Below, piece by piece: positions 6,949 to 14,802 of a stretch of DNA of 46,542 nucleotides. Numbering within the stretch: position 1 is the stretch's first letter; each line of letters begins with the position of its first letter. Origin of the DNA: an uncultured Alphaproteobacteria bacterium (GTDB lineage: Bacteria; Pseudomonadota; Alphaproteobacteria; UBA7985; CAJQQZ01); assembly GCA_905480575.1 (NCBI GenBank), contig CAJQQZ010000015.1, positions 1 through 46,542 of the forward strand, written 5' to 3'. The notes below the pieces were generated by a model. It was not told the origin of the DNA, ran no database searches, and saw nothing but the letters and a program-made list of their open reading frames with translations. The translations under genes and the position numbers were made by a program.

Positions 6949-7866
6949 ATGACCGCCAGTGATATTCCACGAAATCCACTGATCGAACGATTGCTGCCTT
7001 CTAGGGCTATACCATACTCACGTATGATGCGCCTAGATCGCCCGATCGGCACTTGGCTACTTCTTTTGCCGGGATTGTGGGCGATTTGGCTGAGCGTCAG
7101 CCAAACGGGCGCTGATTTCAAACAAGCCCTATGGATGACTTTCCTATTTTCCGTTGGTGCGATAGTGATGCGTGGTGCCGGCTGTGTTGTAAATGACATT
7201 GCCGACCGTGATTTTGATGCCAAAGTGGCACGCACAGCGACACGACCAATTCCAAGTGGACAAGTTTCAGTGCTGCAAGCCTGCCTCTTTGTGGGGATTT
7301 TGGCTCTCATTGGCTTGGTTATTTTATTGCAGATGAACAGTTTGACTTTGCTCGTAGGCGCGAGTTCTCTGATTCTGATTGTGCTCTATCCCTTTGCCAA
7401 GAGAGTAACTTACTTTCCACAAGCCGTGTTGGGATTAACCTTCAACTATGGGGCATTGATGGGTTGGACTGCCATGATTGGCGAGCTCAACTGGCCAGCC
7501 GTTTTGCTTTACATTGCCGGTTTCTGGTGGACCATGGGCTATGATACAATTTATGCGCATCAAGACAAAGAAGATGACGTTTTGGTTGGGGTGAAATCCA
7601 CGGCACTCGCGCTAGGAGACAAAACCAAAACCTTCCTTTGGTTCTTCTATGCCATAACTTTTTTTTTGTTGGGCTTAGCTGGTTTCTTAACCAACTTAGG
7701 TTGGGCTTTTTATCCGGGGCTTCTTGTGACAGGCGGTTTCTTAGTCTGGCATATCTCGGCGACAGATATTCATGACCCCGAGAATTGTAAGCGACAGTTC
7801 ATCGCTTCAAAGTATACGGGCATGGTTTTCTTGGGCGCTATCCTTGCCGGACTGCTCAGCCAATGA
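6949..7866 (+). CDS. ubiA: 4-hydroxybenzoate polyprenyltransferase UbiA
   Basis: Integral membrane enzyme that attaches the polyprenyl tail to 4-hydroxybenzoate in ubiquinone synthesis. Both Asp-rich Mg-diphosphate motifs are intact: NDIADRDFD (82-90) and YDTIYAHQDKEDD (198-210). MRLDRPIGTWLLLLPGLWA (about 27-45) is the usual first membrane segment, and about eight or nine hydrophobic helices follow. The length of 305 residues is normal. Its stop overlaps the start of the next gene by four bases (ATGA), so it is translationally coupled with the methyltransferase. It is divergent from rsmE. Confidence 0.94.
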   Translation: MTASDIPRNPLIERLLPSRAIPYSRMMRLDRPIGTWLLLLPGLWAIWLSVSQTGADFKQALWMTFLFSVGAIVMRGAGCVVNDIADRDFDAKVARTATRPIPSGQVSVLQACLFVGILALIGLVILLQMNSLTLLVGASSLILIVLYPFAKRVTYFPQAVLGLTFNYGALMGWTAMIGELNWPAVLLYIAGFWWTMGYDTIYAHQDKEDDVLVGVKSTALALGDKTKTFLWFFYAITFFLLGLAGFLTNLGWAFYPGLLVTGGFLVWHISATDIHDPENCKRQFIASKYTGMVFLGAILAGLLSQ

Positions 7867-8528
7867 ATTCTAGCGCGGAAGAGCTAAGGGCCTTCATTCG
7901 CGGTAACACTGAACTTCTGACACCACCGCTCATTCCCGAAATTAAATTGTATCTGGCGAGCGAAGTTGTCCCATTGTGGCAGGCAACGGAAGAAGAGTTG
8001 GCTAAACAAGGCTTACCACCGCCGTTCTGGGCTTTTGCTTGGGCGGGAGGGCAAGCTTTGGCCCGTTTTATCTTGGATGAACCTGAATGGGTAGCAGGCA
8101 AACGAGTGTTCTCCTTTGCAGCGGGCTCAGGTCTCGAGGCTATCGCCTCCGCCAAGTCAGGAGCTGTGACGGTCGCTGCCAATGAAATCGATCCCTATGC
8201 TCTTGCTTCCATAGAATTGAATGCAAAGCAAAATGAATGTGAGCTCTTGGTCATTAGTGGTGATCAAATCGGGTCTCAACTCCACGACTATGATGTCATA
8301 ATTGCTGGCGACGTTTGTTATGAGCAAGGTCTGTCGCAGCGCATTGATGAATGGCTGCAGGTTTTGGCAGATGCAGGAAAAACAGTTCTAATTGGAGATC
8401 CCAAAAGAACTTACTTCAATGCGGGCGACCGGGAACGTCTGCGTGTTTACGCGGTTCAAACGACGCGAGAACTGGAAGACACCGACATAAGAAACGCCGG
8501 CGTTTGGAAAATTAATCCGAGGCCTTGA
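7863..8528 (+). CDS. Seven-beta-strand methyltransferase, COG3897/ETFB-lysine type
   Basis: A 221-residue SAM-dependent methyltransferase of the Nnt1/ETFB-lysine-methyltransferase group. Visible hallmarks are LPPPFWAFAWAGGQALARFI (about 50-69), the substrate-side signature of this group; motif I VFSFAAGSGLEAIASAKSG (about 83-101); acidic VAANEIDPYAL (about 104-114), which binds the SAM ribose; and VIIAGDVCYEQ (about 143-153), the equivalent of the DxxY motif of protein-lysine methyltransferases. Bacterial members are reported to methylate the electron-transfer flavoprotein beta subunit, so that is the best guess, but other substrates are possible. ATG overlaps the ubiA stop as ATGA. The 3' end overlaps the convergent DUF4170 gene by 17 bases. 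Confidence 0.78.
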   Translation: MNSSAEELRAFIRGNTELLTPPLIPEIKLYLASEVVPLWQATEEELAKQGLPPPFWAFAWAGGQALARFILDEPEWVAGKRVFSFAAGSGLEAIASAKSGAVTVAANEIDPYALASIELNAKQNECELLVISGDQIGSQLHDYDVIIAGDVCYEQGLSQRIDEWLQVLADAGKTVLIGDPKRTYFNAGDRERLRVYAVQTTRELEDTDIRNAGVWKINPRP

Positions 8529-9084
8529 GGATGACAGCTTGGCCACAGATCACTCTTTCACCGTTGAAGGTCAGCGAGGGAGAGCCATAAAGTTCATAGC
8601 CTTCAGAGATCGCTTCGCTAACTCTTCGACAAAAGGCATCGTCATCTGGCCCAGTTAAAAACCGATAGCCAAGCTTTCCTGAATTATCACTTGCAGCGTT
8701 TTCTTCTGGTAAAAGGCTTTCCACACGATACCAGGCCGTAGCATCGTCCACCGTTTGCCATGCTTTTTGAGACCATACCTTTTTGGCTTCCTCATAATCA
8801 GTATAAGGCCCTAAACGTTCTTCTTCGCCAATAATCTTTGTAAATTCCGCGTCCTCATACTGACCGCCTACGACCCAATAAAGTGGATTGCTGCCTGGTT
8901 CCATTTCCTCAATGTGGTAATGGGACAGACAATCGTCCACTGTTTCCCAGGCCATGCCTTGCCAAACTTTTTTGGCCTCCTCATAGCCAGAAAACGGACC
9001 TTTGCGGACTTCCTTTTTGCCGTCCGCCAAAGAGGTAAAGTTAGTATCTGTATATTGGCCGCCGACGACCCAATATTGAGGCAT
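8512..9084 (-). CDS. DUF4170-DUF4170-DUF1737 fusion protein
   Basis: A 190-residue soluble protein made of three small alphaproteobacterial domains. Residues 3-60 and 68-123 are two copies of one unit: YWVVGGQY.D..FT....GP...YEEAKKVW....W.TVDD...(W/H)Y..E. This matches DUF4170, usually a stand-alone protein of about 70-80 residues. Residues 140-188 (YRFLTGPDDDAFCRRVSEAISEGYELYGSPSLTF...CGQAVI) match DUF1737, also normally a separate short protein. Neither family has an assigned function. The fused form suggests that the two domains act together (inference). No signal peptide is present. The gene is convergent with the methyltransferase, and its promoter must lie in the 153 bases shared with the divergent P-loop gene. 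Confidence 0.8.
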   Translation of the reverse strand: MPQYWVVGGQYTDTNFTSLADGKKEVRKGPFSGYEEAKKVWQGMAWETVDDCLSHYHIEEMEPGSNPLYWVVGGQYEDAEFTKIIGEEERLGPYTDYEEAKKVWSQKAWQTVDDATAWYRVESLLPEENAASDNSGKLGYRFLTGPDDDAFCRRVSEAISEGYELYGSPSLTFNGERVICGQAVILKASD

Positions 9085-9237
9085 GCTCTGTCTTTCAAGC
9101 TGAGATGAACTTGCCTCTCATATAGGACTTTTGAGAAGCAACCGCAAATTCTCTAACAGAAAATAAAAAGGCGCTGGTTTTTACAGGATATTCAACTAAG
9201 TTGAGCGCGAGTTTTTCTTTGCAGAACAAATATCAAG

Positions 9238-10101
9238 ATGAAATTTTCGAATACGAACGACTATAGGAATTGGTCAAACAAAGCTGTAACTTTGTTAGGC
9301 ATGTCCGGTGTCGGTAAAACACGGCTGGCGAACAATCTACCGCGTAGTCATTGGTTCCACTATTCTGTCGATTATCGCATCGGCACTCGATACATGGAAG
9401 AGCCGATTTTGGATAACATCAAGGCTCACGCGATGCGTGACCCCTTTTTACGATGCTTGCTTCTGACAGATTCGATCCATATTGGTTCCAATATTTCGTT
9501 CAATAATCTTGACCCCTTGTCGACTTTTTTGGGCAAAATTGGCCGTTCCGATCAGGGGGGACTGGGCAAACAAGAATTTGTTCGACGGCAACGTTTGCAT
9601 CACGAAGCGGAAGTTGCCGCTATGTTGGACATGCCAGCTTTTATTCGAAAAGGCAGAGAGATTTACGACTATCCACATTTCCTGTGTGATGCCAGCGGCA
9701 GCCTTTGTGAAGTTGTTGATCTTGATGATCCTAATGATCCAACCTTGAGAGCTGTGACCGACAATTCTTTGTTGCTTTACATCAAAGCTTCACAAGAAGA
9801 TGAGATCGCGCTGAGAGCGAGAGCGCAAGCACAGCCGAAACCCCTCTATTACCGCGAAGAATTTTTGGAGCAGGCTTTGGGCGAATTTCTAATGGAACGA
9901 AATTTATCAGCTCCTGATGATATCGAGCCTGATGATTTTGTTACTTGGGTTTTCCCTAAACTCGTTGAACAGCGCCGCCCCAGATACAACATAATTGGCG
10001 AAACACACGGGTATGTGATTGAGAGCAGCGAAGTGGCTCTGGTAAGAGATGAGCAAGATTTTGAAGATTTGGTTTGCCTTGCTATCTCTCGTGCAAATTG
10101 A
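9238..10101 (+). CDS. P-loop ATPase/kinase-like protein upstream of metA
   Basis: A 287-residue cytoplasmic P-loop protein. Walker A is GMSGVGKT (21-28), directly after the strand AVTLL and close to the N-terminus, as in small kinases. SVDYRIGTRYMEE (about 44-56) sits where kinases hold the acceptor-binding region. FLCDASGSLCEVVD (about 148-161) is a candidate Walker B-like segment, though weak. The C-terminal half is acidic and lacks a recognisable DNA-binding or membrane element. It is a conserved but uncharacterised family in alphaproteobacteria as far as I recall. It ends 18 bases before metA and so is likely co-transcribed with it, suggesting a link to methionine or amino-acid metabolism that I cannot define. 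The start is an ATG after a weak ribosome site (ATCAAG). Confidence 0.62.
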   Translation: MKFSNTNDYRNWSNKAVTLLGMSGVGKTRLANNLPRSHWFHYSVDYRIGTRYMEEPILDNIKAHAMRDPFLRCLLLTDSIHIGSNISFNNLDPLSTFLGKIGRSDQGGLGKQEFVRRQRLHHEAEVAAMLDMPAFIRKGREIYDYPHFLCDASGSLCEVVDLDDPNDPTLRAVTDNSLLLYIKASQEDEIALRARAQAQPKPLYYREEFLEQALGEFLMERNLSAPDDIEPDDFVTWVFPKLVEQRRPRYNIIGETHGYVIESSEVALVRDEQDFEDLVCLAISRAN

Positions 10102-10119
10102 ACAAAGAACGATTTAGTA

Positions 10120-11037
10120 ATGCCAATTAAAATACCTGATAACTTGCCAGCGTTTAAGACACTTTCAGAAGAAGGTGTGTCTTTGATCGGGACTGAAGAC
10201 GCTCGGCGCCAAGATATTCGTCCGATCAAGATCGCTATTCTCAATCTTATGCCGGAGAAAATTCCTACCGAAACCCAATTGGCTAGAGTTCTGGGATCTA
10301 CGCCGTTGCAAGTTGACTTAACTCTTCTGCAAACCTCCTCCTATACGCCGAAGAATACTTCGGTCGAGCATATGAAAGCCTTCTATCGATCTTGGGAGGA
10401 TGTGAAGACGGAGAAATTCGACGGACTCATTATCACCGGCGCGCCTGTTGAAACTTTAGAGTTTGATGAAGTTCTCTATTGGCAAGAATTGGTTTCGATC
10501 ATGGATTGGTCAACAACCAATGTTTTCTCGAATTTCAATATTTGTTGGGGGGCACAGGCAGCGCTTTATCATTTCCATTCTATTCCGAAATACGACCTTG
10601 AGGGGAAGGCTTTTGGAGCAATTTGGCACAAAAATCTCGCGCCTAGCCATCCGTTGATGCGGGGATTCGATGATGAATTTAAGGTTCCGGTTTCACGCCA
10701 CACAGAAAACCTTAGAGAAGATATTGAAAAAGTCAGTGCTTTAGAGATCCTAGCTGAGTCCGATGATGCTGGTCTTTGTTTAATCAGTGAGTTGTCCAAA
10801 CATAGATTCTATATGTTTAATCATCTTGAATATGATGTTGGTACTTTGAAGAAAGAATATGATCGCGACGTTGTGGCGAACAAGCCAATCGATGTTCCTA
10901 AAGACTATTACCCAAGTAACGACCCAAGCTTGGCGCCCGTCAACAGTTGGCGCTCGCATGGCCATATGCTGTATGGCAACTGGGTGAATTACGTTTATCA
11001 AAACACTCCTTATGATCTTAGTTTGATTGGTAGATAG
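10120..11037 (+). CDS. metA: Homoserine O-acetyltransferase, MetA fold
   Basis: Acylates homoserine to open the methionine pathway. The 305-residue protein has the MetA (glutamine-amidotransferase-like) fold with nucleophile Cys142 in FNICWGAQAAL, the partner His in MFNHLEYD (about 227-234) and the lysine region LNLMPEKIPTE (41-51). Position 111, which sets acyl-donor choice in this family, is Glu (GAPVE, 107-111). In characterised enzymes Glu111 gives acetyl-CoA use and Gly111 succinyl-CoA use. I therefore call it an acetyltransferase although the gene name metA is kept. It follows the P-loop gene by 18 bases. No SAM-II riboswitch consensus was found upstream of the pair. Confidence 0.92.
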   Translation: MPIKIPDNLPAFKTLSEEGVSLIGTEDARRQDIRPIKIAILNLMPEKIPTETQLARVLGSTPLQVDLTLLQTSSYTPKNTSVEHMKAFYRSWEDVKTEKFDGLIITGAPVETLEFDEVLYWQELVSIMDWSTTNVFSNFNICWGAQAALYHFHSIPKYDLEGKAFGAIWHKNLAPSHPLMRGFDDEFKVPVSRHTENLREDIEKVSALEILAESDDAGLCLISELSKHRFYMFNHLEYDVGTLKKEYDRDVVANKPIDVPKDYYPSNDPSLAPVNSWRSHGHMLYGNWVNYVYQNTPYDLSLIGR

Positions 11038-11175
11038 CTCTTGTTACTCGGGCATTAATCTAGAGCGACTAAAATTAGAATCCGAGGAAGTTGGCGCGCG
11101 CCCGATAGCCGATTCCAGGTTGAAAAATCGAACTAAAGAGTGCTATTGACTTCCTAATAAGGCATTGTAACGAAG

Positions 11176-11213
11176 AAGAACGTCCGCTTAACTAAAGAAC
11201 GTCCGCTTAACTA
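11176..11213 (+). repeat. Tandem 19-bp direct repeat before the epimerase/dehydratase gene
   Basis: Two exact, contiguous copies of AAGAACGTCCGCTTAACTA (11176-11194 and 11195-11213) end ten bases before the ATG at 11224. They occupy the place where leader and ribosome-binding sequence belong. This may be a recent slippage duplication or a pair of regulator sites. Confidence 0.85.
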
Positions 11214-11223
11214 GGAAACTTGC

Positions 11224-13188
11224 ATGGCTGTTAGTCAAATCACGTGGCGTTGGTCGCGGCGGCTTATCGTGTTTATCCACGATCTGGCGATGACGGCGCT
11301 TTCTTTGCTGTTAGCTTTCTATATCCGGTTTGATATCCAAGGTGTTTTGGAACGCGCGGGGCTGTTGGTGTCAGTTTGCGCCCTGATGTTATTGCTTGCG
11401 ATGATAATTTTTCCATTGTCTGGAATGTATAGAGGGTTCTGGCGTTACGCCTCGATGAGGTATCTTATTAACGTGACCCAAGCGATAACGGTTCTCTCAT
11501 TGGTCGCGGTTTTGATTGTTTTCCTTTTTCCGACTGCGCTCGATATTCCCCGCACAGTGATTGTCGCGAATTGGTTTTGTTTACTGTTTCTGCTCTGCGC
11601 TCCGCGTATTATTTACCGAACTGCGAAAGATCGCGGCCTCATCAATCTGAAAAAGAAATCAAACCGGAGGAAAAAAGCGCCTGTGTTGTTGGTTGGCGAA
11701 GGAATGGAAGCGGCCAATATTCTGCGAATAATTGAGGCAAACTCTGACACGCCGTTTCACGTTCTGGGTATTGTGGGCAACAGAGAATGGACAACAGGCA
11801 GGGAGGTTCATGGGACGCCTGTTCTAGGCAGGGAGCGAGAATTCGAATCGATCGTTCGGGATTTAGAAAAGAAAGGAAATCGCCCAAGAAAACTTCTGTT
11901 AACTGAGGAAGCAATCACTAGGATTGTCAATGAGTCAACGGGATTTCTTGCGTCTGCGAGAAATCTTGGGTTGCCTTATAGTACGATATCGGCCGATGCG
12001 AGTGATCATAGCCCTCTAGGGCGTCAGCTAAACCTCTCTGAAGTAGACATCTCTCACATATTAGGGCGCCAGGCTAAATCAATTGACCGCTACGAGACGG
12101 CAACTTTGTTACAGGGACGCCGTGTCGTCGTGACCGGGGCGGGCGGAACCATTGGTGCCGAACTTTGCCATCAAATAGCCTCCCTTAGGCCCAGTCGTTT
12201 GATGATCCTTGATAATTCAGAGTACGGTCTCTATCGCACAGACCATCTTTTGAAAGGTTTGAAATTAAATTTGTCGATTGAAGTCGTATTGGCTGATGTC
12301 CGTTCTTCAAGTCGCGTTAAAAAGTTGTTCGCTGAATTTCGACCTGAATTGATCTTTCACGCGGCGGCCCTGAAGCATGTTGGTTTGGTTGAAAACAACC
12401 GGCGGGAGGCCGTTTTGACCAATGTGTTGGGCACGCAAAATGTGGCCCTTGCGGCACAGGCTTGCGGTGCCTTAGCCATGGTTAACATCTCAACAGATAA
12501 AGCCGTGGCGCCTTCCAGTTTTATGGGGGCAACAAAACGGATAGCGGAAGCTTTTTGCCAGGTGGCAGATGCGGATAGTCTGAAGCAAAGGAGCCAAAAA
12601 GGCCGTGGTACTCGTTTTTTGTCTGTTCGGTTTGGCAATGTTCTGGGGTCCAGCGGATCTGTCCTTCCGCTCTTCCGCCAACAGATAGCGAATGGTGGCC
12701 CAATTACTGTTACGGATCCCGCTATGGAACGCTTCTTCATGTCGGTTTCAGAAGCCGTAGGATTGGTGCTGGTCGCGTCAAACCATGGTTTGAACGACAG
12801 CCCACTGCCTGGTGGAATCTTGGTGCTGGATATGGGGGAGCCTGTGAAAATTGTCGATGTCGCTCGCAAGATGATCGAGATTGCTGGGTTTAGACCAGAT
12901 AAGGACATTGGAATTGTCTACACAGGTGCTGCATTTGGCGAAAAACTGTCGGAGGTGCTGGTTTCTCGAGAGGAAGATTTGATTTCAACGGAAGTGCCTT
13001 CTGTTATGATTGCCAAACCAAGCTTCATTGAAGCTAAGGAAATTCAATCCAAGTTATCTTTGCTAGAAAAGTTTTGTGTGGCCGATGATGAAGCGAACAT
13101 GGTCGCATTGGTGCAAGAGCTGGTTGATGACTACAGTTTGCCGAGCCAGAAGCAAGGATCGAATTTGGGGCATTCAAAGATGAATTAG
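11224..13188 (+). CDS. Membrane-bound nucleotide-sugar 4,6-dehydratase (WbpM/CapD/PglF type)
   Basis: A 654-residue two-part protein of polysaccharide synthesis. Residues 1 to about 125 carry four hydrophobic helices that anchor it in the inner membrane. A Rossmann-like CoA-binding-type domain follows (VLLVGEGMEAANILRIIE, about 155-172). The C-terminal half is an extended SDR domain with NAD site VTGAGGTIGAEL (about 302-313) and the WbpM-type active site ISTDKAVAPSSFMGATKR (about 422-439), in which Asp-Lys and Met replace the usual YxxxK. These enzymes convert UDP-GlcNAc or a related sugar to the 4-keto-6-deoxy form for O-antigen, capsule or protein glycans. It is a solitary gene here without glycosyltransferases, so its end product cannot be inferred. 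Confidence 0.9.
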   Translation: MAVSQITWRWSRRLIVFIHDLAMTALSLLLAFYIRFDIQGVLERAGLLVSVCALMLLLAMIIFPLSGMYRGFWRYASMRYLINVTQAITVLSLVAVLIVFLFPTALDIPRTVIVANWFCLLFLLCAPRIIYRTAKDRGLINLKKKSNRRKKAPVLLVGEGMEAANILRIIEANSDTPFHVLGIVGNREWTTGREVHGTPVLGREREFESIVRDLEKKGNRPRKLLLTEEAITRIVNESTGFLASARNLGLPYSTISADASDHSPLGRQLNLSEVDISHILGRQAKSIDRYETATLLQGRRVVVTGAGGTIGAELCHQIASLRPSRLMILDNSEYGLYRTDHLLKGLKLNLSIEVVLADVRSSSRVKKLFAEFRPELIFHAAALKHVGLVENNRREAVLTNVLGTQNVALAAQACGALAMVNISTDKAVAPSSFMGATKRIAEAFCQVADADSLKQRSQKGRGTRFLSVRFGNVLGSSGSVLPLFRQQIANGGPITVTDPAMERFFMSVSEAVGLVLVASNHGLNDSPLPGGILVLDMGEPVKIVDVARKMIEIAGFRPDKDIGIVYTGAAFGEKLSEVLVSREEDLISTEVPSVMIAKPSFIEAKEIQSKLSLLEKFCVADDEANMVALVQELVDDYSLPSQKQGSNLGHSKMN

Positions 13189-13314
13189 TTCGTTCAGGAC
13201 TTCTCTAGTTAGAATTTTCTTACTTAAGTAAATTGAAGAGCGATTTTCCGTAGCGTTTGGGAATGTTTAGTTTTAGAGTTTGTTTCTGATTTTATTAAAA
13301 TAGGAAGCAACACT

Positions 13315-13866
13315 ATGCCGATGCTCAAAAGAGGGCTCGCTGGAGAGCCAGTTAAAATTTTACAACGGAAATTGAATGTCGATGCCGACGGCCAATTCGG
13401 TCCAGCAACAGACAAAGCTTTACGCGCGTATCAAAAGGCTAATGGTTTATCCGTCGATGGTATTGCAGGACCTGATACTTTTGCCCAAATGGGTTTGTAC
13501 GAATTAGTGCTTGTTAAGAAAGGCTCACGTGGTGCTACTGTCAAAGCGGTGCAGAAGGCTTTGGGTACCGGCGCGGACGGCATTTTTGGCTCTGGTACGC
13601 AAAAAGCCGTCAAAGCTTTCCAGAAAGAAAACGGTTTGACGACCGACGGCATGGTAGGCCCAGCGACACTGGCTGCTTTGGGTGTCTTTAGTGACATCAC
13701 AGAAGAAGCGATTAAGGTCTCTCGTGCAGAACCGGAAGAGATTGCAGTCTCCAGCGAGGCTGTTGCTGAGGTTGCCGAAGATGCGCCAGCAGCAGAAGCC
13801 GTTGAAGTGGCGGAAGCCAGTGCAGTTGGTGGTGTTTGGGGCAAAATGAAAAGCTGGTTTAACTAA
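13315..13866 (+). CDS. Protein with two peptidoglycan-binding (PGB_1) repeats
   Basis: A 183-residue protein with two PG_binding_1 units. Residues about 5-60 contain VKILQRKLNVDADGQFGPATDKALRAYQKANGLSVDGIAGPDTF, and residues about 66-123 contain VKAVQKALGTGADGIFGSGTQKAVKAFQKENGLTTDGMVGPATL. Both show the D-G-x-F/I-G-x-x-T and G-L-x-x-D-G-x-x-G-P marks of the three-helix fold. The tail (about 130-172) is rich in Glu, Ala and Val and probably disordered, and it ends in the amphipathic GKMKSWFN. There is no signal peptide, which is odd for a wall-binding protein. It may leave the cell by another route or act inside. The region 13189-13314 upstream includes the 12-bp palindrome TTACTTAAGTAA (13220-13231). 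A strong terminator follows. Confidence 0.82.
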   Translation: MPMLKRGLAGEPVKILQRKLNVDADGQFGPATDKALRAYQKANGLSVDGIAGPDTFAQMGLYELVLVKKGSRGATVKAVQKALGTGADGIFGSGTQKAVKAFQKENGLTTDGMVGPATLAALGVFSDITEEAIKVSRAEPEEIAVSSEAVAEVAEDAPAAEAVEVAEASAVGGVWGKMKSWFN

Positions 13867-13892
13867 AAACTATCTTTTCCTTTATTGCTTTG

Positions 13893-13930
13893 ACGGCTGA
13901 GATTGGCTTAGGCTTTTCTCAGCCGTTTTG
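13893..13930 (+). terminator. Rho-independent terminator, or attenuator for the next gene
   Basis: ACGGCTGAGA (13893-13902) pairs perfectly with TCTCAGCCGT (13917-13926), with a 14-nt loop, followed by TTTTGCTTT. It ends only about 15 bases before ATG 13945, so no promoter fits between. The downstream gene must be reached by read-through or from a promoter upstream of the hairpin. Confidence 0.8.
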
Positions 13931-13944
13931 CTTTGGAGGATTGA

Positions 13945-14802
13945 ATGGATCTCAAAATTACGAAATGTGATTGGGGTATGGAATACCTCGGTGATTTGTC
14001 TTCACGGCTTCGGGCTTTTTCTGAGGCGGGCTATGATGGGGTCGAGTGCTTCTTTATTGATTTAGATCCTTCGGAATTCAACGAGCAGGTCTCTGAACTA
14101 AAGTTGGAGCTGAATGCGGGTATGGTGGCTCCTACTGTTGAGGCCTTCCGAGCTGAACTCGCGCGTGTTCTACCCTATAATCCAACGATCATTAATTGCC
14201 ATGGCGGGCGAGACTATTACGATTTTGATCAAGGTAAGGCCTTCTTCGAAGAATGCATCGAGATAGCCAAAGGCGAAACGGATATCGAAGTGGTCCATGA
14301 AACCCACCGTCGATGTGCTCTCTATAGCCCTTGGGGCACCAGGCGTTATCTCGAGGCTATCCCTGAGCTTTTCATCTGTGCTGACTTTAGTCATTTCACA
14401 GTTGTCTCTGAAGGTAACATGAAACTTTCGACGGCGGGGTCACCTGATGAAAATGGCCTCATGGCATTGGTGCCCGATCCTGAAAAAGAAGCCATGATGG
14501 ATATAGCGATCGAGCGGACTCATCATATTCATGCGCGGGTGGGTGATCTCCATCGGCCGCAATGCCTGGACCCTCGTGTTGGGATAGGGCTGGAATGGAC
14601 AGAGCTCTATGAAGAATGGTGGCATCGAATTCTTGATCTTCGCCGCCGCGACGGGCGCCCCTTTATGACTGTTTGCCCGGAGTTTGGTCCGCCACCTTAT
14701 GCCCCGGCTGATCCGGTTACGAACGAACCTTATTCTGACCCTTGGGAGCTTTCATTTTGGATGATGGAACGGTTTCGGAAGCGCTTTAATGGAAATTCCT
14801 AG
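13945..14802 (+). CDS. Sugar phosphate isomerase/epimerase-like TIM barrel
   Basis: A 285-residue cytosolic protein of the AP-endonuclease-2/xylose-isomerase-like superfamily. Candidate metal ligands in the usual order are Glu119 (VVHETHR), Asp147 (CADFSH), His196 (IHARVGD) and Glu246 (CPEFGP). The N-terminus LSSRLRAFSEAGYDGVECF is the classical first barrel turn. Members isomerise sugars, inosose or hydroxypyruvate, and the substrate here is unknown. GGAGG (13935-13939) marks the start at 13945. The terminator-like hairpin sits directly before that ribosome site. The gene converges with dnaE2, their ends overlapping by 17 bases. Confidence 0.78.
   Translation: MDLKITKCDWGMEYLGDLSSRLRAFSEAGYDGVECFFIDLDPSEFNEQVSELKLELNAGMVAPTVEAFRAELARVLPYNPTIINCHGGRDYYDFDQGKAFFEECIEIAKGETDIEVVHETHRRCALYSPWGTRRYLEAIPELFICADFSHFTVVSEGNMKLSTAGSPDENGLMALVPDPEKEAMMDIAIERTHHIHARVGDLHRPQCLDPRVGIGLEWTELYEEWWHRILDLRRRDGRPFMTVCPEFGPPPYAPADPVTNEPYSDPWELSFWMMERFRKRFNGNS

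Noticed and set aside
9085-9237. SAM-II riboswitch before the P-loop/metA pair
   Set aside because: I looked for the alphaproteobacterial metA-leader consensus and did not find its conserved blocks.
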